Origin: Ichthyophonus hoferi
Lineage: Eukaryota; Opisthokonta; Ichthyosporea; Ichthyophonida; Ichthyophonidae
Length of the DNA: 19,976 nucleotides
Direction: 5' to 3'
Assembly: GCA_002751075.1 (NCBI GenBank)
Contig: NAOQ01000032.1
Location: forward strand, 146,141-166,116
Part shown: one piece after another, positions 11,665 to 19,976 of the stretch
Position numbering within the stretch: position 1 is the stretch's first letter
Layout: each line of letters starts with the position of its first letter
Program-made: the position numbers and the translations under genes
The notes under the pieces: generated by a model
Databases searched by the model: none
What the model saw: only the letters and a program-made list of their open reading frames with translations
Told to the model about the DNA's origin: nothing

Positions 11665-11718
11665 TCATTTCTTATTTTTTGCTTTATTTTCTTGACTTTC
11701 ACTTGGCTTTGGTGTCAT
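11665..11718 (-). other. Possible C-terminal exon or short ORF, Lys-rich
   Basis: Minus-strand frame of 17 codons plus stop, reading MTPKPSESQENKAKNKK. It is preceded by an acceptor-like ctatctgatag. The composition resembles a charged C-terminal tail, but the A-rich minus strand here favours Lys, Asn and Glu codons by chance. No partner exon was found between it and the reductase start. Confidence 0.2.
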
Positions 11719-12217
11719 TCTATCAGATAGGTCAACTCTTCTTGTACTATTGTTGTATAATTACATCTCACCTTATGCTTATATATCTATAATATATATA
11801 ATAGCACGTAATACTTGATAGATACTAGTTTAGTTTTAATACAAGCTAATCACTTACAATATAGGGTATCTAAGCCTACCTATTTTACCTATTTTATTTT
11901 AAAAATTCTCAAATGATAAATACAAAAACAATAGGACAGACAGTGTTTAGTTTCATTACCTGTGTGTGTTATAGTAATGAACTACATTATTTAGGACCAT
12001 AAAATAGAGAAGAAAGGTTCATTGTAACATAGTTTAGATTTTAGTAGTATTATTAAAGTATATATCCAAAACTATGCAGCTATGGGAATATAAAATTACT
12101 ACCAATAACAATGAATAATTATAATAGTTACAATAAATGAAATAATTAGAGGGTTTTAACCAATAAATATAGCATATATATATTTTAGTAGGATAGGAAA
12201 TTAATCCAATGACACTC

Positions 12218-12233
12218 CTTCTTTCTCCCATAG
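12218..12233 (+). promoter_or_regulatory. 3' splice site just ahead of the reductase start
   Basis: A strong pyrimidine run, ctccttctttctcccatag, ends at 12233, only 10 bases before the reductase ATG. It suggests a 5' untranslated intron. The frame is open back to 12234, so a short coding extension from an upstream exon ending in phase 2 is also possible. Confidence 0.5.
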
Positions 12234-12243
12234 ATCATTCATT

Positions 12244-15200
12244 ATGTCAGCACCCATGCAATACCGTCGCCTTGGAAACAGTGGCCTTTTGGTCAGTGAG
12301 CTGTCCTTCGGCTCATGGGTTACTTTCAGCACCCAGCTTGACGCCAAGGTGGCCTATGACATCATGAAGGTGGCTTATGACCATGGCATTAACTACTTTG
12401 ATAATGCTGAGGTAAGAATAAGAATGCAGTTACTTGTGGCTTGACGTTGTTAATAGTAACCAATGTTTTAACCTACCAATAATGATTTAATTAAAAATTG
12501 AGCTATTGCTGAGACCATTATTTTTGATCAGAAATCGTGATGGCAAATGATCACGTTTTTCACTACGATTCTTGTTTATATCATGTGATCAACAATGAAT
12601 TAGTACCCTAGCATAGTATACATTGTAGCTTTCATATATATATTATAATACACATTTCTACATCTAAATAAGTTGACATTTAAGAGCATTAATTTAATAA
12701 ATTTATTAATAGTATTATTTATATGATGATGTTTGACATTCCTATTAGCATCTTAACCTAATATAGCATATCATCGTTCCTTCAGAACTATGCTCTCGGT
12801 GAAAGCGAGTTGGTGATGGGTGAGGCCCTTAAGATTGGTTTTGAGAACAAGACATGGGAGAGGGAGGACTTGGTATGTATATATATATTCTAATATGGTT
12901 GCATAAGTGTACATACATACACACATTCTTACTATGCCTCTTTTAATTATTTTATACTTGGAAACAATTATTTATCCTTATAGGCAGTCAAAGGAATATA
13001 TATATGGCTTTAAACTATAGTAATCTATTGCTGCACATACACACATGAGGCTTTCTAGTGTCTGACAACTATGGATAATCGATCAAAATTTACATAAATA
13101 AATGGTCGCATATTAGTTAAAATATAAAATGAAAGATATTAAAACATGTAGAGGAAGGTCTAATAAGAATGTGCTGCTCATCGACCATTGTCTTCCCTTT
13201 TGGCTCTATGTAATAGATCCATGTTAAATAACTTAATTGGATTAATTTAAGTTAGAACTATGTTATATAAAGTTGCCAGATTGGATTGTCTTGTTTGGTT
13301 TTGATAACCAGCGTCTTTACTAAATATCTCACTTGTTTATTCTAAATTTTACAATAATTTATGGATAAGCATATACTTGTTCTATACCATTGGTGTATTG
13401 GCCTGTTTCAAAGCTATCACTTGTAAGGTATCATATCGCTATAGTAACATTAAACCTAACAATGGGAATAACAATAGCAAATTTATGTGGCCTGGAAAGG
13501 AGAAATTGTGAGTATGTTGTGTATTATTTGTAACCAACTCTCTACCTTTCCCTCTAACCTAGGTTCTGAGCACCAAGGTATTCTTTGGTACCAAGAAAGG
13601 TCCCAACCGCCAGGGGCTTAGTCGTAAGCATATAGTAGAGGGAGTGAAGAATGCATGCAAGCGTATGCAGATCGACTATGTTGACTTAGTTTTCTGCCAC
13701 AGGCCCGATCACATTACACCCATTGAGGAGACGGTAGGTATATATATTAATGCATCTTATAAGCTTTTTAGCGCAGTGTGATATAAATTAGGTGTGGCAG
13801 GCCATTGGCCCAGCTTTAGTTCCAGTTATGACAATAACTACATATTTTTTTTGCATTTCGGCAGGTATAGTCGGATGGTGATCGATCTCTTTTTTTTTTT
13901 GTTTTTTTTTTTGTTTTGTTTTTTGTTTTGTTTTTTTGTTTTTTTTTGTTTTGCTGTAGCAGCGAAGAGGCGGCTTTTCTATAAAATTGTATAATGGTCT
14001 CTTAGTATAATAGTATAAAGTAATTAGTCTGTCACACCTTTTCCTATAACATATCCTAGTATACTAACTGTAGATATACTATACTATTCTACTCGTAGGT
14101 CCGCGCAATGCACCATGTCATTGAGACTGGAATGGCCTTCTACTGGGGTAGGTACTAGAGATAAACGGGGTGAGGGTGAAAGGTATATAGGTAATGGTTA
14201 GTAATGAATATATAAAGAGATAGATGTTTGCTGCGGAGAAAGTGTGTTACTATACATATTTAACGTGTGTGTTGTGATGAAGGAGAACATATTCCATCGA
14301 GCATATAGACATACGCACACACATATTATATAATAGTTAAGTTTATAGTATATTATAGTATGTTATTTTTTAATAAAACATTTTCATTCTTTGTTAAAGC
14401 ATTGTATTAGTTCTTATTGTATTTTAATATTTCTAAACTATTTTATTACTATATGGGCAACTCTCTCTTTCTGTATATGAATAGATCAATTGATGACTAC
14501 AGAAAGAGAGAGATATATCACAAGGAATGGTTGGTCATGGTTATAGTTATATTTATGCAATATAAAATATAAACCTATACAGTGGCTGTTGGTTATTGGT
14601 GTTGAATATTATAACTAATCTCTCACCAATCAATCTATTAATTATAGGTACCAGTGAATGGTCTGCCCAACAGATTAGTGAGGCCATCCATCATGCTGAT
14701 AGGCTAGGACTCCACAGGCCTGTATGTGATACCTGATACTATACCTTATATCTATATGTCTCTATCCTATCTGTCTATATATGATAGTAAATGGTCTCCA
14801 ATAGTATTCACTGCCTATTTAATGATATAATTAATTACTATTATTCTTTAAATTAGCCTAAGACTTAGAAAATGCTTATGAGACAATTATACTGGAATGT
14901 ATACGATGGTAATATATGTAATTTTTATGGGGTTAGTAGATATTTGAATATTTACCCATTCTTGCTTTTATGTATTTGCATTTTTCCATGTTTTCATCAA
15001 TGTAGTCTCATCAACATATGTGCAAGCATATATATATATATATATAAGTATAGACATAAGTATAGATCTAGGGGTGTGTGCATGTCAGTGGCTATGGATA
15101 GGAATAAATATGTGTATACATATCGGGTTTGTGAGGGGAGTATGGAATGATTTGGCTATATATATAGTATGTGTATTGAGTACCAAAGGGGTTATCCAGC

Positions 15201-16975
15201 CCTTTTACACACAGTTCTATGGTGTATATTTGTTTTTCTACGTTTTATTACTTCCATTTAGTGTTTTCTATTCAGGATTCTGATCAATAAAAACTGTACA
15301 GTAGACTGACCACATGTTTTGGTTTAGTTTTATATAGCTATAGAACACGATATTTGTACTATTATAGACCAAGACATCGACTTTAAAAAAAGTTTTATTT
15401 TTAACATCAGTATGACGCGCCAATAGGAACCATGGTTTATCATTGTATTTTTTTTAAAAAATACTAAATTAAAAACCCCACACCCATTGGTAGATCATGG
15501 ACCAATCTCAGTACAATATGTTTACCAGAGATATAGTAGAGAGGGAATATCTCCCTCTATATGACGACTATAGGTATGGTCTTACTATCTGGAGCCCTCT
15601 AGCTAGTGGAGTGCTTACTGGAAAGTACTCTGGTGCTAATATCCCCGAGGTATGTCTAGGATAGTATTGTATATGCCTAATCTGTAGAAAATGGATTGAA
15701 TATCATAACAGGAAACTGTACTTTCCTGCTGTTTGTACTATGATTATCGTAAGAGGTGTGGATATACGTAGTTAGGCATACCGTTATCTACCCGCTATGT
15801 ACTTTATATTACTATGTATGTATGTGTGGGTGAATATTCCATTCTGCTATATGCTAATTACCAAAATGAAAAGTCATAATGTATTTAGAAAGCGTGCGAG
15901 TATATATATTACAACTTTATTTACTAACAATAGTTAGTAAAAGGCATAACCAATTCTCATCTTTTTCATTATCATTTCTTTATTTATTCATTTATGCTTC
16001 CTCTCTCCTACTCGACTCGTTTTATATGACTTAGTATATTTATAACACTGACTAAATACGAACCTATCATTTATCATACAACAGGGATCTCGTCTTTCTC
16101 TCCCCAGCTATGACTGGCTTAAAGAAGTGATCATGACTAAGAACGCATGGTGGATTGGCAAGGCTGATCTCTTGAAGCCAATTGCTGAAGACTTGAAGTG
16201 CACCATGGCCCAATTAGCTTTGGCCTGGTGCCTTCGTAACAAGAATGTGTCCACTGTGGTAAGTTTTGATTGGGAGTTGAGTCATTATATTTACTTTGAG
16301 GTTATGATTAGGTATTGAACGTACCATGTAGATAGATACATAGCAGATAAATAAAGAGTACGGGATAAGAATATAAAACTCATACACATACTAAATATAT
16401 ATATTGCAATTCCATTTGCGGTAATACTAATAAATATATTTCATTATAAGGTTATTCGTTTACGTTCACCGTAAAAACAAAAATACTATTTTAGTGGTCG
16501 CCCAACAGGAAAAGTAGGAGCTAGATCATGCTAGATAGTTCTAAAAAAAAACATGCCTATATACCTGTGTAGCATTAGTGTCTTAACAATTGTGCTGAAT
16601 ATGTTATGTACTTGATGGTACTTGTAGTTACTATTATGTATTAGAGTTGATTGTATATATGGGTCAGATCAAATCAGATTATAATTGGATCTAGATTTTT
16701 ATTTTTTATTTGGTACATAAAACATTTCCTATGATAATAGTTTATTGACTCTTGTTATGACCATATAGATAAGGTAAATGTCATGTAACACCTTACTCCA
16801 ATCCATGCAGATCTTGGGAGCAACCTCTGTCAAGCAATTGGAGGAAAACCTCAAGGCCTTGGACGTTGTGTCTTTAATTACCGATGAGGTTTTGGCTCGC
16901 ATAGATGACGCTATTGGCACCAAGCCTGTACCCAATGCTACCATGCAGCAGGTGGCTGGCCTTAGAAAGTATTAG
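12244..16975 (+). CDS. Aldo-keto reductase, Kv-channel beta-subunit-like (AKR6 type), eight exons
   Basis: Exons 12244-12411, 12786-12872, 13563-13733, 14099-14147, 14648-14721, 15494-15649, 16085-16258 and 16811-16975 give 347 residues, normal for the family. All seven introns are GT-AG (365 to 772 bases) and phase 0, except intron 4 (phase 1). It should be a cytosolic NADP(H)-dependent (beta/alpha)8-barrel oxidoreductase reducing aldehydes or ketones. YRRLGNSGL (7-15) opens the barrel. The catalytic tetrad is Asp53 (FDNAE), Tyr58 (NYALGE), Lys90 (LSTK) and His131 (VFCHRPD). Cofactor-binding segments are YWGTSEW (157-163), the QYN triad (189-191), [13 protein letters not shown] (216-228) and [13 protein letters not shown] (294-306). 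His131 matches fungal and plant relatives as I recall them; animal Kv-beta has Asn there. There is no N-terminal inactivation peptide, so channel binding is not implied. The initiator ATG sits two residues upstream of the first family-conserved positions. Confidence 0.95.
13888..13959 (+). repeat. T-rich tract with decoy 3' splice site in reductase intron 3
   Basis: About 65 bases of T runs broken by single G's, ending in gctgtag at 13959 and followed by a G+C-rich stretch, cagcgaagaggcggc. It resembles a strong polypyrimidine tract and acceptor 140 bases before the real acceptor of exon 4. A second acceptor-like site (tttcggcag) ends at 13864. Using either would disrupt the reductase frame or add an unconserved insert, so they look like decoys or rare alternative sites. 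Confidence 0.6.
14461..14512. repeat. Perfect 15-bp inverted repeat (hairpin) in reductase intron 4
   Basis: The arm ctctctctttctgta (14461-14475) is exactly complementary to tacagaaagagagag (14498-14512). The 22-base spacer contains the palindrome atcaattgat. As RNA this would form a 15-bp stem within the 500-base intron between exons 4 and 5, about 135 bases upstream of the exon 5 acceptor. Confidence 0.9.
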
Positions 16976-17658
16976 ATTACTAATATATACTATTTAACGA
17001 TACTCTAAGCAGTGACTTGAAAAACATATAATAAATGGAATCCACATGATCTCCTGATGGCTTGATGCTATATTTTATAGCTATATGTGACATTGTTAAT
17101 GGGAAGGTTATTGTAGTCTTGACATTAGATACATACTATCAAATGAATCTGTATATGATGTTAGGTTGGGATATAGGTGTCTTGAATCCACAACATAAAC
17201 TACATTATCGTTCATGGTGAATAGCTTGGTCATTAGGAAGAGATGGGAGACTAGGATTTTTAGGATTGGTTGCTATTGTAGAGCACTTTCTACTCACTAA
17301 TATTTGGTATGATATAAATATGAAATTTATTCGTATTGTAAAAATTAAAATTGAATACCCCGCCCATTAACTGGCGCCTATGTGCAGTGAACTATGTCAT
17401 TGTTAGCTTAGTAGAAGGGAGTTACTGAAGCAAATTGCATGAGATCAATAAATGGGAAATAGTATAATAAACCACATGTGACTATGTCGAGTCACGCCCT
17501 TAGTAAATGTCTCTTGGGTTGAGTGTACTCAAAGTATATACCTACATGACCAGTATCTCAATCATTGCCAAACAGTATACTAAGTTGATTTTGAAGTTAA
17601 AGAGCAGTTCAACACTAATTATAAATATCTAATTAATTAATGATGGGTTCTGAAGTAT
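16976..17658. other. Convergent 3' spacer
   Basis: About 680 bases between the stop codons of the reductase (plus) and the unrecognised minus-strand gene. It should hold both 3' untranslated regions. Apart from the AATAAA at 17030 I see nothing distinctive, and no AATAAA was obvious for the minus-strand gene. Confidence 0.6.
17030..17035 (+). promoter_or_regulatory. Candidate polyadenylation signal of the reductase
   Basis: AATAAA, 55 bases after the reductase stop codon, at a usual distance for a short 3' untranslated region. In AT-rich sequence this hexamer also arises by chance. Confidence 0.4.
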
Positions 17659-18202
17659 TTATTGGAGATATTTCTTAAGAAAAGCCTCTTTTTCAAGGTT
17701 GATCATCAAAACCTGTCTTTTTAAACGTTCAATCTCATTACCCTGTGTGTGGTCCAAACTTAAATAGGTTAGGTCAATTAACTCCTCAGGGTTCACAGCG
17801 TATCTGAGTAATTTGTGGGTAGGCCTGTCAATTAAAAAGGCTGCTGTGTTGGGATTTGTCTGTCAATCCAGATGTTAAGTCAAAGTATGCATGGCTTTGG
17901 TACAAGTTTCCTAAAATCTGTCGTAATTCCTAATTAGATAGTTTCAGGGGTATGTTAATTTTAGATCGTAGGGTTTACACACGTAGCTTTGTGTCTTTCA
18001 GGGGCACTGCTGAAAGACATTTATTTACATGATTGTTACTAGCACATCTAGCATTGTCTTATATTAAGTGAAATGATAACTATTTAAGTGTTATGATGAA
18101 ACGTCAATTTGTTCTGGACTAACTTTCAGTTTTTCTAAAGTTTGATTAGCTATGGATAGACATTCATCAAAGTGAATTAAGTACCAAGTGTGATGTGATA
18201 TG
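17659..18202 (-). CDS. Unrecognised protein, C-terminal exons
   Basis: The last exon, 17859-17659, encodes 66 residues and a TAA stop. It reads AAFLIDRPTHKLLRYAVNPE, then ELIDLTYLSLDH, and ends in a Lys/Glu-rich probable coiled coil (EIERLKRQVLMINLEKEAF). Its composition is unlike the Tyr/Ile/Asn-rich chance frames nearby, and stops upstream fit a phase-0 acceptor (ttgacag). A second exon is proposed at 18202-18103, or 18149-18103 if the ccatag acceptor is used. It reads FDECLSIANQTLEKLKVSPE and QID, leaves in phase 0 and joins the last exon in frame, but its donor (gtttca) is weak. The 5' part lies further right, possibly beyond the window. I do not recognise the family, and no catalytic motif or membrane segment is visible. 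The exon at 17659-17859 is fairly sure, the second is tentative. The gene converges on the reductase. Confidence 0.55.
17993..18018. repeat. 8-bp stem-loop
   Basis: gtctttca (17993-18000) and tgaaagac (18011-18018) form a perfect 8-bp stem around a 10-base loop. It lies in the proposed intron between the last two exons of the minus-strand gene. It may be fortuitous. Confidence 0.7.
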
Positions 18203-18442
18203 CTATAAATATTTGTAGCCGTTATGATTACAATAATTTATTAGGTTAATGCTATCCTAGATTATCTTCTTTATATGTATTAATATATAATAATATATGA
18301 TAATATTAAATGTAACCTAGAGAGATTTGATAATATCACTTCAGATGAAATTCCGCATATTTTCTGATTAGCATGGTATTTGAATTGTCCATGCTATTAA
18401 TCTGGAAGCTGAGATCCCATGTTCAAAAAAATTATGATCACA

Positions 18443-18630
18443 ACAGTATTGTATATATAAAACGGTTTATTTAGAAAGTATAAAAAGGTTGTATCTGAGA
18501 CATATGGGGGACTCTTAATTCCGTAGTGATACTGAGTAAAGGCTATAAAGGTTTTACCATGAATTCTCTGCTTGTAATAGTCGGTTACTACGCTAAACAT
18601 AAATAAAATAATTACTACACAGGTTGAAAT
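18443..18630 (+). repeat. Dispersed repeat, copy 2
   Basis: Aligns over its length with 5421-5610. The shared blocks are tttagaaagtata, atctgagaca, agtgatactga, aatagtcgg, aaataaaataatt and tacacagg. It lies in what may be an intron of the minus-strand gene or in spacer. The 79-codon minus-strand open frame at 18397-18636 is largely this repeat. Confidence 0.75.
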
Positions 18631-19602
18631 CAACAATGTATATATATTATATATTAGAATGAAATTATAGCATATAGGAAGTGGAAGACATTGGAGATAA
18701 ATATTGAGGACCTAAGATTATACCAATTAGGACGTCGGATGCATTCCAGTTAGTTGACTTAAAGAGTACAGACTTTGCATATATTACAATATATACAGTT
18801 TAAACCTAAATTACGTAAAGAAAGAAAACATATTGAGGCTAATTAAAATGTTGTCCAATGTACTCAATTTTAACTAAATAATATAAAGGTTTGTCTTATT
18901 CATATCATGTGAACTTATCCTGAGTTAAAATATTATGTAACTTCGCTAAATCTCCCCTGCTTTTCTTTTGAATAGGCATCCCGCTATGTTTTATAAGTAA
19001 TCAAAAATGAATGAGATGTTATTTGAATATAGTAATGTACAAATTGCCAATGAGTAGTATACATATATATATACCTAACTCTATCTGACTATCCTATGTT
19101 CTGCTACATACTACTATATCATACTATACTATACTTGTGAGCGGTCAAGAAAGATAAAGACGAGTTCTATTAACCAGTAGCAATATGAAGTAAGATAGAA
19201 TCTCTATAAACGATGAAAGTATATAGGTGTATTCAGTACTGATGTTCTCATTCTTTGATCCTAATGATTGCATAAGTTGAATCGCTTTAAATAATAGAGA
19301 CAATATTAGTTAACATGATCAGTAGGGTTATTCCATGTAGTCCTATTTGGCTTGGATAGTTTTTTTTCTTTTTCATTTTAACGGCATAATTGATCCTTTT
19401 GAAAATTTTACTATTTACTCCTGGTCTTGTTATGGGGAAAGTTACGTGGTTAATATTAAACAAAATATATTATATAATAGCATATTATACTAGATTATAA
19501 TATAATATAATATCAAATTACATTACAATGTATCCCAAACATAACACATATACCATAATATACGAGCTTTCTCTCCATCTATATCTTATGGAATCTCCTG
19601 TT

Positions 19603-19781
19603 TCATTCACTCATTATCAATCCCATCGTACAATCAAGTAGACGTTTGTCTACTGTTTCGCTGTCAATCAAGTAACCCATATCGCTCAAGATCTCACTGA
19701 AAATATTCCATTATTCAATAGATCCACTCTAGTCACACTAGAATGTACCAATGACATTTTCAACCACGTCTCAGGTGGGAT
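19603..19781 (-). other. Possible exons of the minus-strand gene
   Basis: Two coding-like pieces. At 19781-19749, an acceptor ccatgcag and a gtacat donor bound 33 bases reading IPPETWLKMSL in phase 0; the same ccatgcag acceptor precedes exon 8 of the reductase. At 19696-19603, after ttttcag, an open frame reads EILSDMGYLIDSETVDKRLL and ends in TGA, with possible gtacga and gtgaat donors inside it. The two do not join in phase, so at least one is wrong or an exon is missing. The composition is protein-like, but the family is unknown. Confidence 0.3.
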
Positions 19782-19976
19782 CTGCATGGCTTAACAAGTA
19801 AAATAGTGTATTACGTTACCTTTGCAAATTATAGTCTCATACATACGACAACATCCCAATAAGGAATCTAGATATATTGACACTCATTTTATGAATGTTG
19901 CTATATCCTTGTAGAAATTTTTAGGGAAATAAAAACAGAAAGGAAACATATGAGTATTCTGTTTCCTAGAAATAAT

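Larger units (their letters stand above)
7592..12233. other. Long intergenic stretch, no gene resolved
   Basis: About 4.6 kb between two plus-strand genes. It holds the inverted dispersed-repeat copy (8250-8395), two tiny coding-like islands (9565-9621 and 11665-11718) and a T-rich part (about 10900-11720) with several 60 to 80-codon plus-strand open frames (10765-10974, 10947-11195, 11191-11412). Those frames are hydrophobic, overlap in different frames and match nothing I recognise; strand-biased T richness explains most of their openness. A gene with very small exons cannot be excluded. Confidence 0.5.
18203..19976. other. Right flank, mostly unassigned
   Basis: AT-rich sequence with the dispersed-repeat copy at 18443-18630 and coding-like segments near 19603-19781. 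The stretch 18631-19600 shows no convincing exon on either strand. If the minus-strand gene continues, this flank consists of its introns and 5' exons. Confidence 0.4.

Noticed and set aside
13794-13994. 66-codon Phe-rich open frame
   Set aside because: It is the translation of the T-rich tract inside a reductase intron.
14872-15283. Two overlapping frames of 92 and 87 codons
   Set aside because: They lie inside reductase intron 5, overlap in different frames and consist largely of TA-repeat translation.
18700-18800. Roughly 40-codon minus-strand frame (KSVLFKSTNWNASD...)
   Set aside because: No convincing acceptor or donor and no phase link to the exons at 17659-18202; kept only as background.
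1-19976. CRISPR array, rRNA, complete transposon or viral element
   Set aside because: No regularly spaced direct repeats with unique spacers, no rRNA-like blocks, and no transposase, reverse transcriptase or capsid motifs or terminal repeats could be supported.

Overview
This window is nuclear DNA from an intron-rich, AT-rich eukaryote (GC about 30% by eye, not counted). The evidence is spliced genes with GT-AG introns of roughly 365 to 1070 bases, exons clearly richer in G+C than their surroundings, long AT-rich spacers and many simple repeats. The predicted proteins do not fix the lineage. The aldo-keto reductase looks most like those of fungi, plants and protists, so a unicellular eukaryote or early-branching fungus-like organism is a guess.

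Layout. (1) Bases 130-2712, minus strand: the first four coding exons of a GRAM-domain protein, probably of the GRAM/VASt (Lam/Aster/VAD1) lipid-transfer group; the gene runs off the left edge. (2) Bases 2713-6469: a divergent spacer with microsatellites and one copy of a dispersed repeat. (3) Bases 6524-7591, plus strand: a two-exon, 165-residue class I SAM-dependent methyltransferase whose single intron appears to be GC-AG. (4) Bases 7592-12233: a 4.6 kb stretch with a second, inverted copy of the repeat and a few tiny coding-like islands, but no gene I can build. (5) Bases 12244-16975, plus strand: a complete eight-exon aldo-keto reductase of the Kv-channel beta-subunit (AKR6-like) type, 347 residues. 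(6) Bases 17659-18202, minus strand: the 3' end of an unrecognised gene converging on the reductase. The rest, to 19976, holds a third repeat copy and possible further exons of that gene.

The genes do not form a pathway; they are independent eukaryotic units. Most exons described here were assembled by reading splice sites and codon phase by hand, because single open frames show only pieces of them. I found no convincing new biological system. The points most worth a second look are the GC-AG intron, a 60-bp tandem repeat that triplicates a splice donor, an unclassified three-copy dispersed repeat, the unrecognised minus-strand gene, and a perfect 15-bp hairpin in a reductase intron.
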